From positions 372,001 to 436,000 of the forward strand of contig NZ_JAMTCN010000002.1 in the NCBI RefSeq assembly GCF_024171865.1: a DNA stretch of 64,000 bases, written 5' to 3'. This stretch comes from Prauserella aidingensis (GTDB taxonomy: Bacteria; Actinomycetota; Actinomycetes; Mycobacteriales; Pseudonocardiaceae). Shown here in pieces: positions 1 to 7,060 of the stretch (within the stretch, counting starts at the first letter, position 1; every line of letters begins with the position of its first letter). A program made the position numbers and the translations under genes. A model generated the notes under the pieces. The model saw only the letters and a program-made list of their open reading frames with translations, ran no database searches and was not told the DNA's origin.

Positions 1-2
1 GC

Positions 3-896
3 ATGGTGATCCCGGCGCCGGGATTCGATCCGAAGTCCTCGTTGCAGGCGGTGCAGGCCGAGCGCTGCACCTCGCTCTACGGCGTGCCGACGATGTTCAT
101 CGCCGAGCTCGCCGAGGACGATTTCGACGACTACGACCTGTCGACGTTGCGCACCGGGATCATGGCCGGTTCGCCGTGCCCGGTCGAGGTCATGAAACAG
201 GTCATCGAGCGGATGGGCATGGCCGAGGTGTCGATCTGCTACGGCATGACCGAGACGTCACCGGTGTCCACGCAGACGCGCGCCGACGACACCATCGAAC
301 GTCGAGTGTCGACCGTCGGCAGGGTCGGTCCGCACCTCGAGGTGAAGGTCGTCGACCCGGCCACGGGCCTGACCGTGCCGCGCGGTGAACCCGGCGAGCT
401 GTGCACCCGCGGCTACTCGGTGATGCTCGGCTACTGGAACCAGCCCGACAAGACCGCCGAGGCCATCGATTCGGCGCGGTGGATGCACACCGGTGACCTC
501 GCCGTGATGGACGACGACGGCTACGTCAACATCACCGGCCGGATCAAGGACATGGTCATCCGCGGCGGCGAGAACATCTACCCGCGCGAGATCGAGGAGT
601 TCCTGTACACCCACCCCGACATCCTGGACGCCCAGGTGATCGGCGTGCCCGACGCCAAGTACGGCGAGGAGCTCATGGCGTGGGTGCGGATGCGCGAGGG
701 CGCGGAGCCGCTGACGGCCGAGTCGTTGCGGGAGTTCTGCCAGGGCAAGTTGGCGCACTACAAGATTCCGCGCTACGTCCAGGTCGTGGACGACTTCCCG
801 ATGACGGTCACCGGCAAGGTGCGCAAGGTCGAGATGCGGCAGCAGGCCGTCGAACTGCTGGGCCTGACCGGCCACGCCGGCTCCGCCCACGCCTGA
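3..896 (+). CDS. AMP-binding acyl-CoA synthetase, C-terminal part (cut by window edge)
   Basis: This is the C-terminal ~297 residues of an ANL-superfamily acyl-CoA synthetase, which would activate a fatty or carboxylic acid through an acyl-adenylate to its CoA thioester. The A5-type motif YGMTETSP, the A7 motif [14 protein letters not shown], the hinge [19 protein letters not shown] and the terminal catalytic lysine in [12 protein letters not shown] are all visible in the correct order. The frame is open to the left edge, so the methionine codon at base 3 is internal and the AMP-binding P-loop half lies outside the window. Substrate is not predictable from this fragment. Family assignment is sure; it is followed by a 21-bp repeat array rather than a tightly linked gene. 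Confidence 0.93.
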   Translation: MVIPAPGFDPKSSLQAVQAERCTSLYGVPTMFIAELAEDDFDDYDLSTLRTGIMAGSPCPVEVMKQVIERMGMAEVSICYGMTETSPVSTQTRADDTIERRVSTVGRVGPHLEVKVVDPATGLTVPRGEPGELCTRGYSVMLGYWNQPDKTAEAIDSARWMHTGDLAVMDDDGYVNITGRIKDMVIRGGENIYPREIEEFLYTHPDILDAQVIGVPDAKYGEELMAWVRMREGAEPLTAESLREFCQGKLAHYKIPRYVQVVDDFPMTVTGKVRKVEMRQQAVELLGLTGHAGSAHA

Positions 897-924
897 GCTC
901 CGGTGCCCAGCGGCCCCCGAGGTC

Positions 925-1022
925 TGCAACACGGGCCCCGAGAACCGCAACACGGGCTCCTGAACCCGCAACACGGGCCCCGGGATCCGCAACACGGGCT
1001 CCCGGATCCGCAACACGGGCCG
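925..1022. repeat. 21-bp tandem repeat array, copy 1 (five CAACACGG cores)
   Basis: Five cores of CAACACGG begin at 927, 948, 969, 990 and 1011, an exact 21-bp period. The extended consensus is CGCAACACGGGC followed by a looser YCCYGRRnC stretch, so the core is constant while the linker drifts. The array fills the gap between the acyl-CoA synthetase stop and the HAD gene. Two further arrays of the same unit lie near 48.1 and 48.8 kb. A 21-bp spacing puts all cores on one face of the DNA helix, which is compatible with arrayed protein sites; function is unknown. Confidence 0.9.
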
Positions 1023-1053
1023 TGGGCGTAGTGGCGGGTGGCGGGCGATTACC

Positions 1054-1671
1054 GTGGTCCGGGTGCTGACCTGCGTGGGATTCGACCTGGACATGACGTT
1101 GATCGACCCGCGGCCCGGAATGGCCGCGGCGATGAACCGGCTCGGCGACGACAACGACCTGCCGCTCGACGGCGAGTACTTCGCCGCCCACCTCGGGCCG
1201 CCCCTCGACCACTCGCTGCGCGGATTCGGCACGCCCGAGGAGAAGATCCCCGACCTGATCACACAGTTCAGGGCGAACTACCCGGAGATCGTCGTGCCGC
1301 AGACGGTCGCGTTGCCCGGTGCGCAGCAGGCGCTCGACGTCGTGCACGAGCTCGGCGCCACGACGCTCGTGGTCACCGGCAAGTACGGGCCGAACGCCGA
1401 CCTGCACGTCAAGGCGCTCGACCTTCCGGTCGACACACTCGTCGGGGACCTGTGGTCGACGAGCAAAGCGGCCGCGCTGACCGAGCACAGGGCGCCGGTG
1501 TACGTCGGCGATCACGTCGGCGACATGCGCGGCGCGCAGGCGGCGGGCGCCGTGGCCGTCGGGGTGGTCAGCGGGCCGTGCTCGCGCGACGAACTCGTCG
1601 AGGCCGGCGCCGAGGTGGTGCTGGACTCGCTGACCGAGTTCCCCGACTGGCTGCGCCGCACGTTCCCGTAA
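1054..1671 (+). CDS. HAD-superfamily phosphatase
   Basis: A 205-residue haloacid-dehalogenase-like hydrolase, expected to dephosphorylate a small phosphorylated metabolite in the cytoplasm. Motif I is DLDMT at residues 11-15 (nucleophile Asp plus acid/base Asp), motif II the threonine in VVTGKYG, motif III a lysine near TSKAA, and motif IV YVGDHVGD at about 150-157, which supplies the magnesium-binding acidic residues. The length and short cap fit the phosphoglycolate phosphatase/PPase-like branch, but the substrate cannot be read from sequence. The GTG start at 1054 is the furthest upstream start giving a compact N-terminus just before motif I; an in-frame GTG four codons on is an alternative. 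It stands alone after the repeat array. Confidence 0.88.
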   Translation: MVRVLTCVGFDLDMTLIDPRPGMAAAMNRLGDDNDLPLDGEYFAAHLGPPLDHSLRGFGTPEEKIPDLITQFRANYPEIVVPQTVALPGAQQALDVVHELGATTLVVTGKYGPNADLHVKALDLPVDTLVGDLWSTSKAAALTEHRAPVYVGDHVGDMRGAQAAGAVAVGVVSGPCSRDELVEAGAEVVLDSLTEFPDWLRRTFP

Positions 1672-1749
1672 CCGTCTCGCAGACCTGCGCCCGCGGGGCG
1701 TGGCCCGAGGAACGCGTGCCGGGAGACCGTGGCGTGCGGAACGCTCCGG

Positions 1750-1983
1750 TCAGGAGCCCTTGTGCTCGCGGACGAGGGCGATGAGCCCGAGCCCGAGGCC
1801 GAGCGGCGTGATGACCCCCGCCGCGACCGACAGCCACACCGGGAGGTCCTCCATCCCGGCCGCGAACAGGACGAACACGACGATCACGGCGAGCATGCCG
1901 ACGGCGAACAGTCCGACGCCGAGTCGCATCAGCAGGGGCTTTCGGGTGCCGGCCGCCTGCTCGTCCGAGGTGCTGGTCGTCAT
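1750..1983 (-). CDS. Small two-helix membrane protein
   Basis: A 77-residue protein with a polar N-terminus (TTSTSDEQAAGTRKPLL) followed by two hydrophobic helices at about residues 19-38 and 46-68 and a short basic tail ending REHKGS. The ATG at 1983 is preceded by GGGAG at proper distance. No enzymatic motif is visible; it resembles small actinobacterial integral membrane proteins of unknown role. It diverges from the cold-shock-domain gene, sharing the ~155-base region between them. Confidence 0.75.
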   Translation of the reverse strand: MTTSTSDEQAAGTRKPLLMRLGVGLFAVGMLAVIVVFVLFAAGMEDLPVWLSVAAGVITPLGLGLGLIALVREHKGS

Positions 1984-2041
1984 GGCTCCCAATAGTAGAG
2001 CGTGCAATGTCCTGGAACGCACCGTGTGTGGCGAGATAAGC

Positions 2042-2069
2042 TTGACGGTACGCGCGTCCTGGGTACGCA
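2042..2069 (+). promoter_or_regulatory. Putative sigma-70-type promoter of the cold-shock gene
   Basis: TTGACG at 2042-2047 and TACGCA at 2064-2069 are separated by 16 bases, a reasonable vegetative actinobacterial promoter, lying about 70 bases before the cold-shock-domain start at 2140. The resulting leader of about 65 bases would be compatible with the 5' UTR regulation known for cold-shock genes. Prediction by eye only. Confidence 0.4.
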
Positions 2070-2139
2070 GACCTGGGGCGCGTTCGTCATGCGGGACGGG
2101 CACAGCCGCCCGCACCGCGGTCAGAGCAGCGAAGGAACG

Positions 2140-2535
2140 GTGAGGGAAGTGCCGACCGGCAAGGTCAAGTGGTACGACGCGGATAAGGGGTTCGGCTTCG
2201 TCACGCAGGACGGCGGCGAGGACGTCTTTATTCGGAAGGCCGCGTTGCCGCAGGGTGTGGAGTCCCTCAAGTCCGGTCAGCGGCTCGAGTTCGGGGTGGC
2301 CGACGGCCGCCGCGGCCCGCAGGCGCTGTCGATCCGGCTGCTGGACGCGCCGCCGTCGGTCGCCGAGGCGCGCCGCCGTCCCGCGGAGGAGCTGCACGGC
2401 ATGGTCGACGACATGATCAAGCTCCTGGAGGCGACGGTGCAGCCGGAGCTGCGCCGCGGCAGGTACCCGGAGCGGAAGAAGACGAAGAAGATCGCCGAGG
2501 TCATGCGGGCCGTCGCCCGCGACCTCGATCCGTAA
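2140..2535 (+). CDS. Cold-shock-domain RNA/DNA-binding protein with C-terminal extension
   Basis: A 131-residue protein: residues ~4-66 form a cold-shock (OB-fold) domain with RNP1-like KGFGFV and RNP2-like DVFIRK, followed by a ~65-residue helical tail rich in Arg/Glu ([15 protein letters not shown]). It is expected to bind single-stranded nucleic acid. It is longer than the usual 67-residue CspA; this extended form is common in actinobacteria next to DUF2771 and DUF3027 genes. GTG 2140 was chosen because GAAGGAA lies just upstream; a second GTG at 2149 would remove three residues. Ends before a strong bidirectional hairpin at 2580-2612. Confidence 0.9.
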   Translation: MREVPTGKVKWYDADKGFGFVTQDGGEDVFIRKAALPQGVESLKSGQRLEFGVADGRRGPQALSIRLLDAPPSVAEARRRPAEELHGMVDDMIKLLEATVQPELRRGRYPERKKTKKIAEVMRAVARDLDP

Positions 2536-2579
2536 CGACGCAGGCCGCCCGGTCACGACACCGGGTCACGGCAGAACGC

Positions 2580-2612
2580 AGGCCCCGGCGCTCGATCACG
2601 ACGCCGGGGCCT
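2580..2612. terminator. Bidirectional hairpin terminator
   Basis: AGGCCCCGGCG at 2580-2590 pairs with CGCCGGGGCCT at 2602-2612 around an 11-base loop. It sits between the convergent cold-shock-domain and DUF2771 genes and can terminate both. Confidence 0.75.
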
Positions 2613-2645
2613 TGCTGTTGTCGGAGCTCGCTTCGGAGCGGCCGG

Positions 2646-3140
2646 TCAGGTCGCGGAGTTCTGCAGCGACCAGATGCCGCGGGTGACGAGTTGCGGCTGC
2701 CCGTTCTCGTCGACGATCGGGTTGCCCTGCTGGTCCACGCCGTAGGCGGCGCCGATCTGCTGCACCTCGATCACGGCCACGCGGTCCTTCGACGTCGGCG
2801 GCGTGGCGGTGTAGGCGTGCTGCGAACCGTCGGTGAACGCCTGCTGGTCGATCGATTCCTTGCCGGTCTCGGTGTTGACGTACTGGACGATGATCACCCA
2901 CGGGGTGTCGGCGACGCTGCCCGGAACCGACACCTGCACGGGCATGCCGGGCCGGACGTCGAGGTTCACGGGACGGTGCTCGTCGCCGCACTGCTTCAGG
3001 ACCTCGTCGCAGTAGATGAGGGGAGCGGCGACGGTCGAGTCGCCGTCGGCGTAGAACGTGACCTCCGGGTCGGGTGCCGCCGAGCAGCCCGTCACGAACA
3101 GTGCCGCGCAGGCCAGCAAGGCTCCTACCGCTCGTCGCAT
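2646..3140 (-). CDS. DUF2771 family lipoprotein
   Basis: A 164-residue secreted lipoprotein. The N-terminus is MRRAVGALLACAALFVTGC with lipobox VTGC at residues 16-19, so the mature protein would be lipid-anchored on the outer face of the membrane. The remainder has the features of actinobacterial DUF2771: a beta-rich domain with two cysteines (YCDEVLKQCGDE), the PWVIIVQYVN strand and the terminal TRGIWSLQ. Function unknown. ATG 3140 was chosen because it begins the signal peptide exactly; in-frame codons further upstream add an unlikely Pro-rich stretch. The MFS gene ends 10 bases upstream, so the two are probably co-transcribed. Confidence 0.85.
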   Translation of the reverse strand: MRRAVGALLACAALFVTGCSAAPDPEVTFYADGDSTVAAPLIYCDEVLKQCGDEHRPVNLDVRPGMPVQVSVPGSVADTPWVIIVQYVNTETGKESIDQQAFTDGSQHAYTATPPTSKDRVAVIEVQQIGAAYGVDQQGNPIVDENGQPQLVTRGIWSLQNSAT

Positions 3141-3150
3141 GCGCTTCAGG

Positions 3151-5250
3151 TTACGGCTCGCGTGCGGGTTCGGCGGCTGTGGGTCCTCCGGCGGGCCCTC
3201 CTGCGGGACCGTTCGCGCCACCGGTGGCCGAACCGCCTCCGGGACCGCTCTCGTCGCCGTGAGACCCGCCGTACCGCGACACCCGGGTGCCGCCCTTCGC
3301 CTGCCTGTGCCCGGTCGACGCCGTTCGCGTGGCCTGCGAGCCGGACCTGCGGCTCGCCGCGGACCGCAGCTTCCGGCCGACCTTCGCCGCTCCGACCTTG
3401 GGGACGAGGGATGCGCCGCCGCGGGCGAGCCACGTCTGCGTCAGGCCCAGGGCCAGCAGCACGGACACCGTGAGGAATCCGATCCAGTACGTGGGCGGCA
3501 GCAGCAGGCCGACGGCGCCGCCGAACACCCACGCCAGCTGCAGCACGGTTTCCGACCGGCCGAACGCCGACGCCCGCGACTCCTCGGGCATGTCCTGTTG
3601 GATCACGGCGTCGAGGGAGTTCTTCGCGAGCGCGCTGGCGGTGGCGCCGGCGAGCCCGACGATCGCCGCGGTGGTCAGGCCCGAGGCGACGGCGGCGAGG
3701 ACCGTCGAGGCCAGCGCCGAGGCCACGCACACCAGGATGACCTGGTCGGGTTTGCCGAAGTGCATGCGGGAGCCGATGGCGTTGCCGATGAACCCGCCCG
3801 CACCCGCGGCGGCGCCGATCACGCCGAGCATGACCAGCTGCATGAACGGGCTGTAGTCGCCCGCCTCCGTCTGCTCCTTCACGGCGAACGCCGCGAACAT
3901 CATCAGGAACCCGGTGAGGAGGCGGATCGACCCGTTGCCCCACAGCGCCACCGTCGTGTGCTGACTCATGGGCGTGCGTTTCGGCTTCGCCTGCTTGTCG
4001 GCCCCGGTGGCGTGGTGGTCGGTCAGTGACGCCGGGACCTCGCCCTCGGTGACCTCGACCCACGACGGGATGCGCATCGCCTGGAACGCCCCGACCCCGC
4101 AAATGACGGCCGTGTACCAGAGCGCGGCCGACGAGCCGAGCAGCGAGTTGAGTCCGGCCGCCACCGCACCGAACGCACCGCCCGCGGCCAGGCCGAACAC
4201 GGTCAGCCGCGCGTTGGTCTTGGACAGAGTGATCTCCGGGGGCAGGACCCTCGGGGTGACGGCGGCCTTGAGCACCATGAACGACTTCGACAGCACCATC
4301 TTCCCCAGCGCCGCCGGGTAGAGGATCCAGCTGTCGAAGTTCAGCGCCATCAGCACGCACATCAGTAACTGGCCCGCGCTGGCGATACACATGGCGAGCC
4401 TGCGGCCGCGCTGGATGCGGTCCAGCGCAGGGCCGATCACGGGCGCGACCAGCGCGAACGGCGCGATGGTGATGAGCAGGTAGAGCGCGACCTTGCCACG
4501 GCTCTCGCCGCTGCTGGCCGCGAAGAACAGCGTGTTGGCCAGCGCGACGGCCATCGCCGCGTCGCTGGCGTAGTTCAGCATCACCGCGTACGTGAGCGAC
4601 GTCAGCCCGGACTTCTCCGCGCCGTCGGCCTTCGCGGCCCGCTGGAACGCGCCGACGGCCTTGCCGGACAGCTCCCTGCTGCGCAGCGCGGCCACGCGGG
4701 TGACGGTCAGCTTGCGCGGCGTCTTCGGGCCCGCGTCGAAGCCGTGCTCGGCCTCGTCGGGGTGTTGCGGACCGTTCGGCTCGCCCGGAGGCTCCGCGGG
4801 CCCACCGGGACGTTCCGGTGCGGGGCCGTCGGCAGGCGGGTAGCCGCCGGTGTCGTAGTAGTCGCCGAAGTCACCCCGGGTACCGGGCGGCTGCGGCGCC
4901 TGTTCCCACGGCCGCGGCGGGTAGGGCCGTGACCCGCGGGGCGGCGTGGGGATCGCGCCGGTCGGGGCGTTGTCGGCCGTCACGCTCGGCGGCTGGGGTG
5001 GTTGTGGAGGCCGGGACGGCTGCGGAGGTGGCGGCGACTGCGGGTGCCGGGGTTCTTGCCGGGGCTGTTGCGGGTGCTGGGCCGCCTGCGGTTGCTGCGG
5101 AGGCGGTTGCGGCCGACCGCGCCGGTCCTGCGGGCCCGGGCCGTGGTCCTGTGGCCTGCGGGAGTCCCGGGTAGGGGTGTTCTCGGCGGGCGGTTGCTGT
5201 GCACCCGGTTCGGGTGTCCACCTCCGCTTGCCCCGCTTGTTCGACCCCAT
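3151..5250 (-). CDS. MFS transporter with long Pro/Gln-rich cytoplasmic N-terminus
   Basis: A 699-residue protein in three parts: a ~190-residue disordered N-terminus (MGSNKRGKRRWTPEP, then long Pro/Gln runs), a major-facilitator core of about 10-12 helices at roughly residues 210-620, and a Gly/Arg/Ser-rich tail of ~80 residues ending AAEPAREP. The core carries helices such as LYLLITIAPFALVAPVIGP and a loop KPKRTPMSQHTT typical of MFS proteins found beside DUF2771 genes in actinobacteria. Substrate unknown. ATG 5250 follows AGGA about 9 bases away. Low-complexity extensions on both ends are unusual for a transporter and suggest attachment to other envelope or division proteins. Confidence 0.85.
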   Translation of the reverse strand: MGSNKRGKRRWTPEPGAQQPPAENTPTRDSRRPQDHGPGPQDRRGRPQPPPQQPQAAQHPQQPRQEPRHPQSPPPPQPSRPPQPPQPPSVTADNAPTGAIPTPPRGSRPYPPRPWEQAPQPPGTRGDFGDYYDTGGYPPADGPAPERPGGPAEPPGEPNGPQHPDEAEHGFDAGPKTPRKLTVTRVAALRSRELSGKAVGAFQRAAKADGAEKSGLTSLTYAVMLNYASDAAMAVALANTLFFAASSGESRGKVALYLLITIAPFALVAPVIGPALDRIQRGRRLAMCIASAGQLLMCVLMALNFDSWILYPAALGKMVLSKSFMVLKAAVTPRVLPPEITLSKTNARLTVFGLAAGGAFGAVAAGLNSLLGSSAALWYTAVICGVGAFQAMRIPSWVEVTEGEVPASLTDHHATGADKQAKPKRTPMSQHTTVALWGNGSIRLLTGFLMMFAAFAVKEQTEAGDYSPFMQLVMLGVIGAAAGAGGFIGNAIGSRMHFGKPDQVILVCVASALASTVLAAVASGLTTAAIVGLAGATASALAKNSLDAVIQQDMPEESRASAFGRSETVLQLAWVFGGAVGLLLPPTYWIGFLTVSVLLALGLTQTWLARGGASLVPKVGAAKVGRKLRSAASRRSGSQATRTASTGHRQAKGGTRVSRYGGSHGDESGPGGGSATGGANGPAGGPAGGPTAAEPAREP

Positions 5251-5312
5251 GCGCTCAATCCTGCCGTACTCGTCCCCGGCCCGTCCGGGTGATGCACCAC
5301 TCGGCCCGTGCC

Positions 5313-5357
5313 GGCTGTGACCGGACCCGCTGCGACCGCCCCCGCTGTGACCGGCCG
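5313..5357. repeat. 15-bp degenerate tandem repeat, three copies
   Basis: Three 15-base units with the shape SGCTGYGACCGSMCC lie end to end between the MFS start and the glutamine cyclotransferase stop. Short, purely intergenic and with no obvious hairpin; function unknown. Confidence 0.5.
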
Positions 5358-5366
5358 CGCGACCGC

Positions 5367-6167
5367 TCAGTTCGCAGGAACGAACGCCACCCTGAACATT
5401 TTCGGCCACAGCTTGCCCGTGATCAAAAAGCGGTCCGACCCGGGGTAGGCGGCGATGCCGTTGAGCACGGCCTCCGGCGACGTGACCTCGCCCTCGTCGA
5501 GCAGTCCGGACGCGTCGACACGTGCCGTGACGCGCCCGCTGCCGGGGTCGATCCGCACGATGTCCTCGGTCTGCCACACGTTGGCGTAGACGTCGCCGCC
5601 GACGCATTCGAGTTCGTTCAGGTTCTCGACCGGCTGTCCGGCCTCGGTGACGTCGACCGACCCCTGCGCTGCGAACGTCTCGGGGTCGCGGAACGTCAGC
5701 GTCGCCGAGCCGTCGCTCATGACCAGCCGGTCGTCCTGGTCGCAGAGGCCCCAGCCCTCGCCGTCGTAGGACACGCGGCGGCGCTCGGCGAGCGTGTCCG
5801 GGTCGCGTTCGATGGCGACGCCGCTCGTCCACGTGAGCTGCCACACCCCGGAGTCGGTGACGGTGATGCCCTCGCCGAAGAACTCGTCCGGCAGGGAGAC
5901 GCTGCGGTCCGGCGGCCCGCCCGCCGGGCCCGCGGTCAGCCTCGACTGCCCGTTGCGTCCCGTGCCCTCGTAGAGCGTGTCGCCCGCGAACTCGAGGCCC
6001 TGCGTGAACGCGGTCTCGTCGTGCGGCAGTTCCTGCTCGACCTGCACGCGCAGCTGCTCGACGCCCTGTCCCGATCCCGTCCGCGTGCCCTGGCCGTGGT
6101 CGGCGTCGCCGGGAGCGCACGCCGTGACGACCGCGGCGGCCACGAGGAGGGCCGATGCGTGTTTCAC
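5367..6167 (-). CDS. Glutaminyl-peptide cyclotransferase-like lipoprotein
   Basis: A 266-residue protein of the plant/bacterial-type glutamine cyclotransferase family (five-bladed beta-propeller), which converts N-terminal glutamine of peptides to pyroglutamate. Diagnostic stretches are FTQGLEFAGDTLYEGTG, LNELECVGGDVYANVWQT, DIVRIDPGSGRV and VLNGIAAYPGSDRFLITGKLW. A lipoprotein signal (VKHASALLVAAAVVTAC, lipobox VTAC) places it outside the membrane. The GTG at 6167 starts the signal peptide directly. It diverges from DUF3027 with about 100 bases between the start codons. Confidence 0.92.
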   Translation of the reverse strand: MKHASALLVAAAVVTACAPGDADHGQGTRTGSGQGVEQLRVQVEQELPHDETAFTQGLEFAGDTLYEGTGRNGQSRLTAGPAGGPPDRSVSLPDEFFGEGITVTDSGVWQLTWTSGVAIERDPDTLAERRRVSYDGEGWGLCDQDDRLVMSDGSATLTFRDPETFAAQGSVDVTEAGQPVENLNELECVGGDVYANVWQTEDIVRIDPGSGRVTARVDASGLLDEGEVTSPEAVLNGIAAYPGSDRFLITGKLWPKMFRVAFVPAN

Positions 6168-6268
6168 GCCGTCGAGCCTCGCACAGGTGGGCTTCCGCCG
6201 TCCGTCCGCCGTGGGGGTGGCTGGGCGTTTCGGCGGCCGCCCCAGCGAGGGACGGCCCGTGCGGCACA

Positions 6269-7060
6269 ATGGCGACCATGACGTTGCCTCTCACCCTCGA
6301 CGACGGTGCGAACCGGCAGAAGCTGGTCGACGCGGTGGAGACGGCGCGCGAAGCGGCCGTCCTCGACGCGGGCGAGGAGCGTGTGGGTGCGCACGTGGGC
6401 GTCGAGCACGAGGACGCCGTGTCCGTCAGCCACCTGTTCGACGCCCTGCTGCCCGGCTACCGGGGCTGGCGCTGGTCGGTGACCGTGGCGGTCGCCGACG
6501 CGGATGCCGACGCGGCGGTGACGGTGAGCGAGGTCGTGCTGCGGCCCGGCCCGGACGCGCTCGTCGCGCCGAGTTGGGTGCCGTGGGAGCGGCGGGTGCG
6601 GCCCGGCGACCTCGGTGTGGGCGATCTCTTCCCTCCCGAGGCCGGTGACGACCGCCTGGTGCCCGCGTACCTGGACGTCGACGACCCCGAGGCGACCGAG
6701 ACCGCCCACGAGCTCGGTCTCGGCAGACAGCGGGTGATGTCGCGCGAGGGCCGCGAGGACTCGGCCAGGCGCTGGAAGGGCGGCGAGTTCGGCCCGCGCG
6801 CCGACATGGCCCGCAGCGCGCCCGCGACCTGCGGTACCTGCGGCTTCTACCTGCAGCTCGGCGGTTCACTGAAGGCGGCGTTCGGCGTGTGCGGCAACGA
6901 GTACGCGCCCGCCGACGGGCACGTCGTGCACGCCGAGTACGGCTGCGGTGCGCACTCGGAGATCAAGGTCGAGACGACGTCGTCGGTGCCGGTCGCCGAG
7001 CTGGTCTACGACGACTCGCTGCTCGACATGGAGTCCGCGACGGGTGAGCGGCCTGCCTGA
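6269..7060 (+). CDS. DUF3027 family protein
   Basis: A 263-residue cytoplasmic protein of the actinobacterial DUF3027 family, function unknown. Near the C-terminus is a cysteine-rich segment CGTCGFYLQLGG ... GVCGNEYAPADG ... YGCGAHSE, which looks like a zinc-binding knuckle, and a central RWKGGEFGPRADMARSAP stretch typical of the family. ATG 6269 was taken; ATG 6278 three codons later is possible. Its last 17 bases overlap the start of the HSP90-like ATPase, so translation of the two is likely coupled. Confidence 0.88.
   Translation: MATMTLPLTLDDGANRQKLVDAVETAREAAVLDAGEERVGAHVGVEHEDAVSVSHLFDALLPGYRGWRWSVTVAVADADADAAVTVSEVVLRPGPDALVAPSWVPWERRVRPGDLGVGDLFPPEAGDDRLVPAYLDVDDPEATETAHELGLGRQRVMSREGREDSARRWKGGEFGPRADMARSAPATCGTCGFYLQLGGSLKAAFGVCGNEYAPADGHVVHAEYGCGAHSEIKVETTSSVPVAELVYDDSLLDMESATGERPA

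Noticed and set aside
925-1022. CRISPR array.
   Set aside because: The repeat core is too short (8-12 bases), the linkers are about 9-13 bases and resemble each other, and no cas gene is present.
258-1262. Minus-strand frame across the acyl-CoA synthetase and the 21-bp array.
   Set aside because: Antisense shadow with repeat-derived peptide VLRIREPVLRIPGP; no supporting start signal.
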